Source: Candidatus Competibacteraceae bacterium
Lineage (GTDB): Bacteria; Pseudomonadota; Gammaproteobacteria; Competibacterales; Competibacteraceae
Assembly: GCA_003527885.1 (NCBI GenBank)
Contig: DPWB01000204.1
Coordinates: 1-10,246, forward strand
DNA length: 10,246 bases
Direction of reading: 5' to 3'
Made by a program: the position numbers and the translations under genes. The notes under the pieces were generated by a model. It had not been told where the DNA came from, did no database searches, and worked only from the letters and a program-made list of their open reading frames with translations. Shown here piece by piece: positions 1 through 6,932 of the stretch; position 1 is the stretch's first letter, and every line of letters starts with the position of its first letter.

Positions 1-1264
1 GACAGCGCTACAACCCATCGGCCCGGACGATCTGACCCCGCTGTTTCCGATGGCGCTGATCATGCAAGAAGTCGCTACCGAGCGCGACATCGAGATTCCG
101 GAACCGGTGCGGGAGATTTACCGGCAGTGGCGGCCCAGCCCGCTTTATCGCGCCCGCCGGCTGGAAAAAGCGCTGGATACCCCGGCGCGAATTTATTACA
201 AGTATGAGGGTGTCAGCCCCGCCGGCAGCCACAAACCCAACACCGCCGTCGCGCAGGCGTTCTACAACCGGGAAGCGGGCATCAAGCGCATCGCCACCGA
301 AACCGGGGCCGGCCAATGGGGTTCGTCGCTGGCTTTCGCCGGCGCGCTGTTCGGCATCGAGGTGCAGGTTTTCATGGTGCGGGTGTCCTACCGGCAGAAA
401 CCGTATCGACGGGCGCTGATGGAGACCTACGGGGCGCGGTGCGTGGCCTCGCCTTCCGAGGAAACCGCCTCCGGTCGGGCCGTGCTGGCCCGTCGCCCGG
501 ACCACCCCGGCAGCCTCGGCATCGCCATTTCCGAAGCGGTGGAAATCGCCGCCCAGCGCGACGATACCAACTACGCGCTCGGTTCGGTCTTGAACCACGT
601 GCTGCTGCATCAAACCGTGACCGGCCTCGAAGCCATCGCGCAACTGGAAATGGCCGACGATTATGCCGACGTGGTGATCGGCTGCGCCGGCGGCGGTTCC
701 AATTTCGCCGGCATCGCCTTTCCCTTCATCGGCGCGCAACTGCGTGGCGGCCCCAAGGTGCGGGCCGTGGCGGTGGAACCGGCGGCCTGCCCCACCCTGA
801 CGCGCGGCCGTTACGCCTACGATTTCGGCGACACCGCGCACCTGACGCCGCTGACCAAGATGCACACGCTGGGATCGACCTTCACCCCGCCCGGCTTTCA
901 CGCCGGCGGGCTGCGCTACCACGGCATGGCCCCGCTGGTCAGCCACGCCGAAAAACTGGGCCTGATCGAAGCCCGCGCTTACCACCAAATCGGCTGTTTC
1001 GAAGCGGGCGTGCTGTTTGGCCGCGCCGAGGGCATACTGCCCGCACCGGAAAGCAATCACGCGGTGCGCGCCGCCATCGACGAGGCGCTACGCTGCAAGG
1101 AGGAAGGAACCAGCCAAGCGATCCTGTTCAACCTGTCCGGCCACGGCCACTTCGACATGCAGGCCTACACGGACTATTTCGCCGGCAAATTGACCGATCA
1201 GGATTACGACGAAGCCGAACTGGCGATGGCGCTGTCGGGGTTGCCTTCGGTGGCGGACGCTTGA
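1..1264 (+). CDS. trpB2: Tryptophan synthase beta chain, TrpB2 type (5' end outside window)
   Basis: PLP enzyme that condenses indole with L-serine to make L-tryptophan in the cytoplasm. The frame is open from base 2, so the true start lies upstream. The 420 residues seen, against about 430-455 for the family, suggest only the first few tens are missing. Diagnostic stretches: GSHKPNTA with the PLP lysine at codon 233-235; TETGAGQWG, which holds the catalytic glutamate; the phosphate-binding loop GGGSN starting near base 689; [13 protein letters not shown]; and NLSGHGHFD near the C-terminus. The W in GAGQWG and the [13 protein letters not shown] block are those of TrpB2 rather than of the TrpA-partnered TrpB1, as I recall the families. 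No trpA is visible next to it. Family knowledge: TrpB2 usually coexists with a second, canonical TrpB and may salvage free indole; for this organism that is inference. The gap to the next gene is 74 nt. Confidence 0.95.
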   Translation, partial: TALQPIGPDDLTPLFPMALIMQEVATERDIEIPEPVREIYRQWRPSPLYRARRLEKALDTPARIYYKYEGVSPAGSHKPNTAVAQAFYNREAGIKRIATETGAGQWGSSLAFAGALFGIEVQVFMVRVSYRQKPYRRALMETYGARCVASPSEETASGRAVLARRPDHPGSLGIAISEAVEIAAQRDDTNYALGSVLNHVLLHQTVTGLEAIAQLEMADDYADVVIGCAGGGSNFAGIAFPFIGAQLRGGPKVRAVAVEPAACPTLTRGRYAYDFGDTAHLTPLTKMHTLGSTFTPPGFHAGGLRYHGMAPLVSHAEKLGLIEARAYHQIGCFEAGVLFGRAEGILPAPESNHAVRAAIDEALRCKEEGTSQAILFNLSGHGHFDMQAYTDYFAGKLTDQDYDEAELAMALSGLPSVADA

Positions 1265-1338
1265 AAGAGGATCGAGAAGCCTGCGCCAAGCGCTAGCGAT
1301 TCACGCCCGATTTTGCTGTTCTCCCCGCGGGGGTAGCC

Positions 1339-2439
1339 ATGTTCTTTGCCAAGAAAAGCGACAAAAAACCGCCGGATGAACCGCAATCGGCAAACCCCAA
1401 AGCTTCGGCCGACGGCGATTCCGCGCTGGATGCCGCCGCGGGGTTGCTGCGCATCCTGGGCAAATACGCCTTCGATCTCGACCAATACAGCGCGCAAACC
1501 GTCAACGGACTCTGCGAGCAATGGGCCAGGCATATCCTGGTCGGTTCGCCCCACCCAGGGGCCGCCGACAACGCCGACGCCAGCGCGCTCGCCGAACGCA
1601 ACTGGCAAGGCCTGCGCGAGTTCGTCACCCAGTTGCGGCAACAGGAAAAAACCTTCGTTGCCACCCACTTCAAGGAAATCCGCAACGTTCTCGGCGATTT
1701 CATCGATACGCTGGGCAAGGTCATCGCCGAAAACCAGGAAGACCAGACTCAAATCGCCGACCAGCTCAACCGCCTCAAAAGCGCGATCGAAAGCAATGCG
1801 CCGCCAGAAAGGCTCAAACAAGAGGCCATGCGGGTGATCGGCGTGATCGGCGCCATCGCCGAACAGCGCCAGCAAGCGCAGCGCGACACCCTCAAGCAAC
1901 TGTCCGGCAAACTGAGAGCCATGCGCGAGGAGCTGAGCGCGGCGCGGCGGGAGATGGAGCTGGACCCCTTGACCCGGCTGTACAACCGCAAGGCGTTCGA
2001 CCAGCAGTTGCAACGCACCTTCGAATTCAACAAGCTTTCCGGCCAACCCGCCTGCCTGCTGATGGCCGACCTGGACCACTTCAAGCGGATCAACGACCAG
2101 TTCGGGCATTTGGCGGGCGACCTGGTACTCAAGAAATTCGCCGACTGCTGCGCCCAAACCTTTCCGCGCCGCAGCGATTTCGTGGCTCGCTACGGCGGCG
2201 AAGAGTTCGCGATCATCGTGCAAGAGGTTTCCACCGATGTCGCCGCGATGCTGGCGAAAAGACTGCTGCAAGCGGTGCGGGCCTTGCGAATTCACTACGA
2301 AAATCACGAGGTCTCGGTCACGGTCTCGGTCGGAGTCGCCGAACTCAACCCCCAGGACGAGCTTTCGAGCTGGCTGCGACATGCCGACGAGGCGCTCTAT
2401 CGCGCCAAGCAGGACGGGCGGGATCGTTTCGCGCTCTGA
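1339..2439 (+). CDS. Soluble diguanylate cyclase (GGDEF domain) with helical N-terminal region
   Basis: Makes the second messenger c-di-GMP from two GTP. The 366-residue protein has a charged, Lys-rich N-terminus (residues 1-25), a predominantly helical region with likely coiled coil up to about 205, and a C-terminal GGDEF domain at about 208-364 that opens with DPLTRLYNR. The catalytic loop reads GGEEF (286-290). The metal-binding aspartate lies in MADLDHFK (D244) and the second metal ligand is E288. The product-inhibition I-site RxxD is present as RRSD (277-280), exactly five residues before GGEEF, so an active, feedback-inhibited enzyme is expected. There is no membrane segment or signal peptide, so it should be cytosolic; the N-terminal region is presumably a sensor or dimerisation module that I cannot name. 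The ATG is preceded by a G-run inside a CCCCGCGGGG palindrome (1323-1332), which could partly hide the ribosome site. Confidence 0.95.
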   Translation: MFFAKKSDKKPPDEPQSANPKASADGDSALDAAAGLLRILGKYAFDLDQYSAQTVNGLCEQWARHILVGSPHPGAADNADASALAERNWQGLREFVTQLRQQEKTFVATHFKEIRNVLGDFIDTLGKVIAENQEDQTQIADQLNRLKSAIESNAPPERLKQEAMRVIGVIGAIAEQRQQAQRDTLKQLSGKLRAMREELSAARREMELDPLTRLYNRKAFDQQLQRTFEFNKLSGQPACLLMADLDHFKRINDQFGHLAGDLVLKKFADCCAQTFPRRSDFVARYGGEEFAIIVQEVSTDVAAMLAKRLLQAVRALRIHYENHEVSVTVSVGVAELNPQDELSSWLRHADEALYRAKQDGRDRFAL

Positions 2440-2452
2440 CGCGATCCGCCCG
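2415..2452 (+). terminator. Hairpin across the diguanylate cyclase stop codon, possible terminator
   Basis: The arm at 2415-2426 (CGGGCGGGATCG) pairs with 2442-2452 (CGATCCGCCCG), giving 11 GC-rich base pairs with one bulged G. The 15-nt loop holds the TGA stop (2437-2439). No T-run follows, so it is not a textbook Rho-independent terminator. It could still protect the 3' end or act as a transcription barrier before the apaG promoter. The pairing is seen directly; the role is inference. Confidence 0.35.
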
Positions 2453-2498
2453 CCACGCTCCGGCCGGCGTCGGGACCGTCCGCGGCCAAACGAATAGT

Positions 2499-2507
2499 TG
2501 CTACAAT
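2499..2507 (+). promoter_or_regulatory. Extended -10 promoter for apaG
   Basis: TGCTACAAT matches an extended sigma-70 -10 element: TG, one base, then TACAAT, 5 of 6 to TATAAT. I see no good -35 at 17 bp spacing, which fits an extended -10 promoter. It lies 84 nt before the apaG ATG, in the only sizeable gap between the cyclase and apaG. Confidence 0.5.
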
Positions 2508-2590
2508 CGCCTCAACGTTCTCAAGGCCCGGCATCGACGCTCACCCCGCAGGCTTTGGCGTCCCCTCTCACACTCTGGAGCTGTTCCTGC

Positions 2591-2977
2591 ATGGCCAAGG
2601 GCAAAACCGATTACACCATCAAAGTGGCCGCACAGGCGTTCTATCTGGACGAACAATCGGACCCGGCCCACGACCGTTACGTTTTCGCCTACACCGTGGT
2701 GATCCAGAACCACGGCAACATTCCCGCCAAGCTGCTCAGCCGGCACTGGATCATCACCGACTCCAACGGCAAGATCGAGGAAGTGCGCGGCGAGGGCGTG
2801 GTCGGCGAGCAACCGTATCTGCGCCCCGGCGAGGGCTTCCAGTACACCAGCGGCGCGATCCTGGAAACGTCGGTCGGCAGCATGAAGGGCAGCTACCAAA
2901 TGTTGGCCGATGACGGCATCACCTTCGACGCCGATATCCCGGTGTTCGTCCTGTCCATTCCCCGCACCCTGCACTGA
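2591..2977 (+). CDS. apaG: ApaG family protein
   Basis: Small cytosolic protein of 128 residues, close to the roughly 125 of E. coli ApaG, with the single FN3-like beta-sandwich domain of that family. Recognisable blocks: [13 protein letters not shown] (a beta strand and turn), [11 protein letters not shown], then [12 protein letters not shown] and [13 protein letters not shown] with the conserved Gly-rich turns, and a C-terminal IPVFVLSIP. Mutants in other enterobacteria were linked to Co2+ resistance and Mg2+ efflux, but the biochemical role is not settled. The start is ATG 2591, because GGAG (2577-2580) sits 10 nt upstream and the family begins here; the frame is open further upstream without homology. 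In E. coli apaG lies with ksgA and apaH; here those neighbours are absent and a methyltransferase follows after 23 nt, probably on the same transcript. Confidence 0.95.
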   Translation: MAKGKTDYTIKVAAQAFYLDEQSDPAHDRYVFAYTVVIQNHGNIPAKLLSRHWIITDSNGKIEEVRGEGVVGEQPYLRPGEGFQYTSGAILETSVGSMKGSYQMLADDGITFDADIPVFVLSIPRTLH

Positions 2978-3000
2978 CGGTCGAACGAGGTCCGCTGCCT

Positions 3001-3609
3001 GTGTCGCTGCGTTATAGCTACACCCTGCTGGCGCCGCTTTACGATGGCGTGGTCGCGCCGTTCACCGCCGCCGCGCGGCAACGCAATCTGGCGCTGTTGC
3101 CGCAAACGCCGGACGCCGACGTGTTGCTGGTCGGCGTCGGCAGCGGTTTGGACATCCCGCTGTTGCCGCGCGGGCCGCGCTACACCGGCCTCGACCTGAC
3201 CCCCGCCATGCTGGAGCGCGCCCGCCGCAAGGCCGCCGCCGCGAGTCTGCCGATCCGGCTCGACGTGGGGGACGCCCGCCGCCTGCCCTATCCCGATACC
3301 ACCTTCGATAGCGTGGTGTTGCATCTCATACTGGCGGTGACTCCCCAGCCGGAGCGGGTGCTGGCGGAAGCGGCGCGGGTGCTGTGGCCCGGCGGCCAGC
3401 TGCTGGTCCTCGACAAATTTCTGCGGCCCGGCCAGGCAGCGCCGGTACGCCGGCTGATCAGCCCCTTGCTGGGACTGCTGGCCACCCGCACCGACGTGGT
3501 GTTCGAGCGGGTGCTGGCCCAAACGCCGGGACTGGAAGTCGTCTCCGACCAGCCGGCGCTGGCCGGTGGCTGGTTCCGGCGGATCGTGCTGCGCAAAGCC
3601 GGCAGATAA
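3001..3609 (+). CDS. Class I SAM-dependent methyltransferase
   Basis: Cytosolic enzyme of 202 residues that moves a methyl group from S-adenosylmethionine to an unknown acceptor. The Rossmann core is clear: motif I VLLVGVGSG (residues 41-49) binds SAM, D65 at the end of strand 2 (YTGLDLTP) should hold the ribose hydroxyls, VGDARRLPYPDTTFD (89-103) carries the adenine-contacting Asp91, and VLWPGGQLLVLDKF is the usual strand 4-5 region. The pattern is of the Methyltransf_11 / UbiE-COQ5-like group; similar proteins include phospholipid and small-molecule methylases, so the substrate cannot be read from sequence. The start is GTG 3001, with GAGG (2987-2990) 10 nt upstream. It follows apaG closely and is followed by a hairpin-rich gap and a separate promoter, so it probably ends the apaG transcript. 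Confidence 0.9.
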   Translation: MSLRYSYTLLAPLYDGVVAPFTAAARQRNLALLPQTPDADVLLVGVGSGLDIPLLPRGPRYTGLDLTPAMLERARRKAAAASLPIRLDVGDARRLPYPDTTFDSVVLHLILAVTPQPERVLAEAARVLWPGGQLLVLDKFLRPGQAAPVRRLISPLLGLLATRTDVVFERVLAQTPGLEVVSDQPALAGGWFRRIVLRKAGR

Positions 3610-3650
3610 GCGCGGACCGCGCCGGCCAGCCGATTCTGGTCGGGGCTGGT
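3610..3650 (+). terminator. Two adjacent hairpins after the methyltransferase gene, possible terminator
   Basis: Directly after the TAA (3607-3609), GCGCGG and CCGCGC (3610-3622) form a tight inverted repeat. A second stem pairs CCAGCC (3626-3631) with GGCTGG (3644-3649), with CCGA/TCGG as an inner or alternative pairing. Neither is followed by a T-run, so intrinsic termination is uncertain. Their position between a likely operon end and the lon promoter suggests insulation of lon. Confidence 0.3.
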
Positions 3651-3655
3651 TGACG

Positions 3656-3688
3656 CCCCTTGATAATCCCTTAGCTCGCCCGCATTTA
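3656..3688 (+). promoter_or_regulatory. Sigma-32 (heat-shock) promoter of lon
   Basis: CCCCTTGAT (3656-3664) matches the RpoH -35 consensus (CTTGAA type). CCGCATTTA (3680-3688), 15 nt later, matches the -10 consensus CCCCATTTA at 8 of 9 positions. As I recall, the E. coli dnaK P1 promoter has the same elements at nearly the same spacing. Transcription would begin near 3695, leaving a leader of about 25-30 nt before the lon ATG at 3722. A small inverted repeat AGGGA/TCCCT (3688-3702) overlaps the expected start site. Confidence 0.7.
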
Positions 3689-3721
3689 GGGATAAATTCC
3701 CTCTCAGCCGCGAGAACCAGC

Positions 3722-6148
3722 ATGACCGATCACGAACTCGAAGCCCTCGAAGCGGAAGTCGTGCGTGAAGACGACACCCCCGGCGGCACGGCCGCCAACC
3801 CCATCGTCGCCGCCGCCGATATTTTGCCCAGCACGCTCTATTTATTGCCGCTGTCCGAACGGCCGTTTTTTCCGGCGCAGGCGCTGCCGTTGCTGCTGAA
3901 CGAAGAACCGTGGTTGCCCACGGTCGAGGCCGCCGCCGAACGCGAGCAACGGGTTATCGGCCTGATGCTGGTCAAACCCGACAGCGCGGAAAAAGCCGAA
4001 AGTCCCGCCGATTTTTACGATGTGGGCACGGTCGCGCGGATGCACCAGTTGGCCCGCAACGAAGGCCGCTTGCAATTCATCGCCCAAGGCTTGAAACGGT
4101 TTCGCATTCAAAGCTGGCTGTCCGAGACGCCGCCTTACCAGGTCCAGGTCGAGTATCTGAACGAGGAAGACGAGGCCGGCGTCGAGGAGTTGCGCGCCTA
4201 TTCGCTGGCGATCATCAACACCCTGAAAGAGCTGATCCCGCTCAACCCGCTGTATTCCGAGGAACTGAAATTCTTCCTCAACCGTTTCAACACCCACGAT
4301 CCCTCGCCGTTGGCCGATTTCGCCGCCAGCCTGACCACGGCGAGCAAAGAGGAATTGCAAGATATCCTCGCCACCGCGCCGATTCTGGAGCGGATGAAAA
4401 AAGTGATCGTGCTGATCAAGAAGGAGCTGGAAGTCGCCCAGCTCCAGACCCACATCCGCAAGCAGGTCGAGGAGAAGATGAGCGAGCACCAGCGCAAGTT
4501 CTTCTTGCGCGAGCAGCTCAAGGCCATCCAGCAGGAACTGGGCATCGCCAAGGACGACCGCACCGCCGACGTGGACCGCTTCCGCGAGCGGTTGGCGACC
4601 AAGACCGTTCCCGAAGCCCCCATGAAGCGGATCGAGGAGGAACTGGAGAAGCTGTCGATCCTGGAAACCGGCTCGCCGGAATACGCCGTCACCCGCAACT
4701 ATCTGGACGTGATGACCGAACTGCCGTGGGGCGTTTATTCCACCGACAATCTGGACTTGAAGCACGGCCGCGACATTCTCGACCGCGACCACGACGGACT
4801 GGGCGACGTGAAAGACCGCATCATCGAGTTTCTGGCGGTGGGCGCGCTGAAAGGCCAGGTCGGCGGTTCCATCATCCTACTGGTCGGCCCGCCCGGCGTC
4901 GGCAAGACCTCCATCGGCCGCTCGGTAGCCGACGCGCTGGACCGCAAATTTTACCGCTTCAGCCTGGGCGGGATGCGCGACGAGGCCGAAATCAAGGGCC
5001 ACCGCCGCACCTACATCGGCGCGCTGCCGGGCAAGTTCATCCAGGCGTTGCGGGAATCCAAGACCGCCAACCCGATCATCATGCTCGACGAGATCGACAA
5101 GATCGGCGCATCGTTCCGGGGCGATCCCGCCTCCGCCCTGCTGGAGGTGCTCGATCCCGAACAGAACGCGGAGTTTCTCGACCATTATCTGGACGTGCGC
5201 TTCGATCTGTCCAAGGTATTGTTCATCTGCACCGCCAACCAGCTCGACACCATTCCGGGGCCGCTGCTGGATCGGATGGAAACCATCCGGCTGTCCGGCT
5301 ATATCACCGACGAAAAGGTGCAGATCGCCCGCAACCACCTGTGGCCGAAACTGCTGGAGCGCAGCGGGCTGGATCGCGACCGCATCCAGCTCGACGACGC
5401 GGCGTTGCGCCAGATCATCGAGGGTTACGCCCGCGAGGCCGGGGTGCGCAACCTGGAAAAACAACTGGGCCGGATCGTGCGCAAGATCGCGGTGGAAATC
5501 GTCCAGGGCCGCGAAGGGGCGATCACGGTGGACGCCGCGCAGCTCGACGACTACCTGGGCAAGCCCCCGTTCAAGCTCGAAACGCTGATGTCCGGCGTCG
5601 GCGTGGTGACCGGCTTGGCCTGGACCGCGATGGGCGGGGCGACGCTCAGCATCGAAGCCAGCCTGATCCACACCAAGAACCGGGGCTTCAAGCTGACCGG
5701 CCGGCTGGGCGAGGTGATGCAGGAATCGGCCAACATCGCCTACAGTTACATCAGCGCGCATTTGGAGGGCTATCAGGCCGATCCCAAGTTCTTCGACGAG
5801 GCGTTTGTCCACCTGCACGTCCCGGAAGGGGCGACCCCCAAGGACGGCCCCAGCGCCGGCATCACCATGGCGACCGCCCTGCTGTCGCTGGCGCGCGGCC
5901 AACAGCCGAGCCGGCCGCTGGCGATGACCGGCGAGCTGACCTTGACCGGGCAGGTCTTGCCGGTGGGCGGGATTCGCGAGAAAGTGATCGCCGCCCGCCG
6001 GGTCGGCCTGTTCGAGTTGATTTTGCCGGAAGGCTGCCGGGGCGATGTCGAGGAGCTGCCCGATCACATCAAAGAAGGCTTGACCGTTCACTTTGTGGAG
6101 CGCTTCCAGCAAGTCGTCGATTTGGTGTTCGATGCCAAAGCAACGTAA
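3722..6148 (+). CDS. lon: ATP-dependent Lon-family protease
   Basis: Cytosolic hexameric AAA+ serine protease that unfolds and degrades misfolded and regulatory proteins. The 808 residues are slightly longer than E. coli Lon (784), mainly through an acidic N-terminal tail of about 35 residues. Then come the N-terminal substrate-binding region (about 40-235), a coiled-coil linker, the AAA+ module with Walker A GPPGVGKT (389-396) and Walker [10 protein letters not shown] (D456, E457), and the protease domain. The catalytic dyad is S711 in KDGPSAG and K754 in GGIREK, 43 residues apart as in E. coli (S679/K722), so it should be active. The start is ATG 3722: it fits the promoter and family length, and earlier in-frame codons lie inside the methyltransferase gene. 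The N-domain is unlike that of E. coli Lon. The AAA+ region reminds me of the second Lon of pseudomonads (AsrA-like), so it may be a paralogue. A pentapeptide-repeat gene follows after 13 nt. Confidence 0.97.
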   Translation: MTDHELEALEAEVVREDDTPGGTAANPIVAAADILPSTLYLLPLSERPFFPAQALPLLLNEEPWLPTVEAAAEREQRVIGLMLVKPDSAEKAESPADFYDVGTVARMHQLARNEGRLQFIAQGLKRFRIQSWLSETPPYQVQVEYLNEEDEAGVEELRAYSLAIINTLKELIPLNPLYSEELKFFLNRFNTHDPSPLADFAASLTTASKEELQDILATAPILERMKKVIVLIKKELEVAQLQTHIRKQVEEKMSEHQRKFFLREQLKAIQQELGIAKDDRTADVDRFRERLATKTVPEAPMKRIEEELEKLSILETGSPEYAVTRNYLDVMTELPWGVYSTDNLDLKHGRDILDRDHDGLGDVKDRIIEFLAVGALKGQVGGSIILLVGPPGVGKTSIGRSVADALDRKFYRFSLGGMRDEAEIKGHRRTYIGALPGKFIQALRESKTANPIIMLDEIDKIGASFRGDPASALLEVLDPEQNAEFLDHYLDVRFDLSKVLFICTANQLDTIPGPLLDRMETIRLSGYITDEKVQIARNHLWPKLLERSGLDRDRIQLDDAALRQIIEGYAREAGVRNLEKQLGRIVRKIAVEIVQGREGAITVDAAQLDDYLGKPPFKLETLMSGVGVVTGLAWTAMGGATLSIEASLIHTKNRGFKLTGRLGEVMQESANIAYSYISAHLEGYQADPKFFDEAFVHLHVPEGATPKDGPSAGITMATALLSLARGQQPSRPLAMTGELTLTGQVLPVGGIREKVIAARRVGLFELILPEGCRGDVEELPDHIKEGLTVHFVERFQQVVDLVFDAKAT

Positions 6149-6149
6149 T

Positions 6150-6156
6150 GGGAGGA
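6150..6156 (+). promoter_or_regulatory. Strong ribosome binding site fixing a GTG start
   Basis: GGGAGGA lies between the lon stop (6148) and GTG 6162, with 5 nt between the end of the motif and the start codon. It is the reason for choosing GTG 6162 over ATG codons further upstream, which lie inside lon and would place unrelated residues before the signal peptide. Confidence 0.75.
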
Positions 6157-6161
6157 CGATT

Positions 6162-6926
6162 GTGACGCTTTGCCGCCCGGCTACCGCTTTGCTACCGCCG
6201 TTTTTGTTGGTCTTGCTGTATTGGCCCGCTCTCGGTTGGAGCGCCTGCGACGACCCGCCTGCCCGGCGGGTCAACTGGTTGCACTGCGATAAACAAGGTA
6301 TCGATTTGCAGGGGGCGGACTTGCGTGAGGCGGTGCTGACCCAAGTCAATTTAACGGGCGTCAAGCTGACCAACGCCCGGCTGAGCGGCGCGGATTTGGG
6401 CGGCGCGGCGCTGGGTCGGGCCGATTTCTCCGGCGCGGCGCTGGTCGGAACGCGGCTGGTCTCGGCAAAACTGGAGCAAGCGATTTTCGCCAACGCCAGC
6501 ATGGCCGGCGCGCGGCTGGAGCGCGCCACCCTGCCGCACGCGAATCTGAGCAACGCCGATTTGAGCGGGGCGCGGTTGGATCAGGCCGATCTCACCGCGG
6601 CCGATTTGAGCGGCGCAAACCTGAGTAAAGCCGTCTTGGCGCAGGCGAACCTGACCGACGCCAAGCTACCCGACGCCGATTTGAGCGGGGCGACGCTCAG
6701 CCGGGCGGTTCTGGAAAATGCGGTCATGACCCATTCCAAACTCCGGGGGGCCAAACTGGATGGCGCAAACCTGCTGGCGGCCGATTTCACCGGTGCGGAA
6801 CTGTCGGAAGCGACGCTGGCCGACGCCCGCATCGACGGCGCGCACTTCACCGACGCCAAGCTCGACAGCACGATTTGGGTGAACCGCCAGCGCTGCCGGC
6901 CGGGCTCGGTCGGGGAGTGTCGGTAG
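6162..6926 (+). CDS. Exported pentapeptide-repeat protein with cysteine-paired caps
   Basis: Protein of 254 residues that should form a right-handed quadrilateral beta-helix; its partner or function is unknown. The N-terminus looks like a signal peptide: Arg5, a hydrophobic stretch about 9-24, and small residues near 25-28. Trp at the -3 site argues against a lipobox at C29. From I47 to N241 I count 39 pentapeptides of the A(D/N)LxG type without a break, about ten coils. C29 and C42 precede the helix and C245 and C253 follow it (CRPGSVGEC), suggesting disulfide-closed ends and a periplasmic location. It starts 13 nt after lon with a strong ribosome site, so it probably shares lon's heat-shock transcript. 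Cytoplasmic pentapeptide proteins such as Qnr mimic DNA, but an exported one is unlikely to. It ends 6 nt before the convergent regulator gene, leaving no room for a separate terminator. Confidence 0.85.
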   Translation: MTLCRPATALLPPFLLVLLYWPALGWSACDDPPARRVNWLHCDKQGIDLQGADLREAVLTQVNLTGVKLTNARLSGADLGGAALGRADFSGAALVGTRLVSAKLEQAIFANASMAGARLERATLPHANLSNADLSGARLDQADLTAADLSGANLSKAVLAQANLTDAKLPDADLSGATLSRAVLENAVMTHSKLRGAKLDGANLLAADFTGAELSEATLADARIDGAHFTDAKLDSTIWVNRQRCRPGSVGECR

Positions 6927-6932
6927 CAAGCG

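Noticed and set aside
8..1060. Open frame of 350 codons on the - strand opposite trpB2
   Set aside because: Shadow of the tryptophan synthase gene; no motif and atypical composition.
1291..1332. Palindromes CGCTAGCG (1291-1298) and CCCCGCGGGG (1323-1332) between trpB2 and the cyclase gene
   Set aside because: Short perfect palindromes are common at this GC content; no T-run follows and no clear promoter accompanies them, so I do not call a terminator or operator.
1204..2382. Open frame of 392 codons on the - strand opposite the diguanylate cyclase
   Set aside because: Fully antisense to a complete GGDEF gene with intact active site; no domain seen.
2498..2590. Upstream extension of apaG
   Set aside because: It would start inside the extended -10 promoter and adds a non-homologous N-terminus; ATG 2591 has a ribosome site and family length.
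3566..3721. Upstream extension of lon to an ATG at 3566
   Set aside because: It would overlap the methyltransferase gene, cross the heat-shock promoter and add residues unlike Lon; ATG 3722 fits better.
3910..6165. Open frame of 751 codons on the + strand inside lon, another frame
   Set aside because: Arg/Gly/Pro-rich out-of-frame reading of lon; no domain pattern.
4877..6553. Open frame of 558 codons on the - strand opposite lon and the pentapeptide gene
   Set aside because: It lies antisense to an unmistakable Lon protease and has the low-complexity Arg/Gly/Ala/Gln composition of mirror frames in GC-rich coding DNA; no family pattern.
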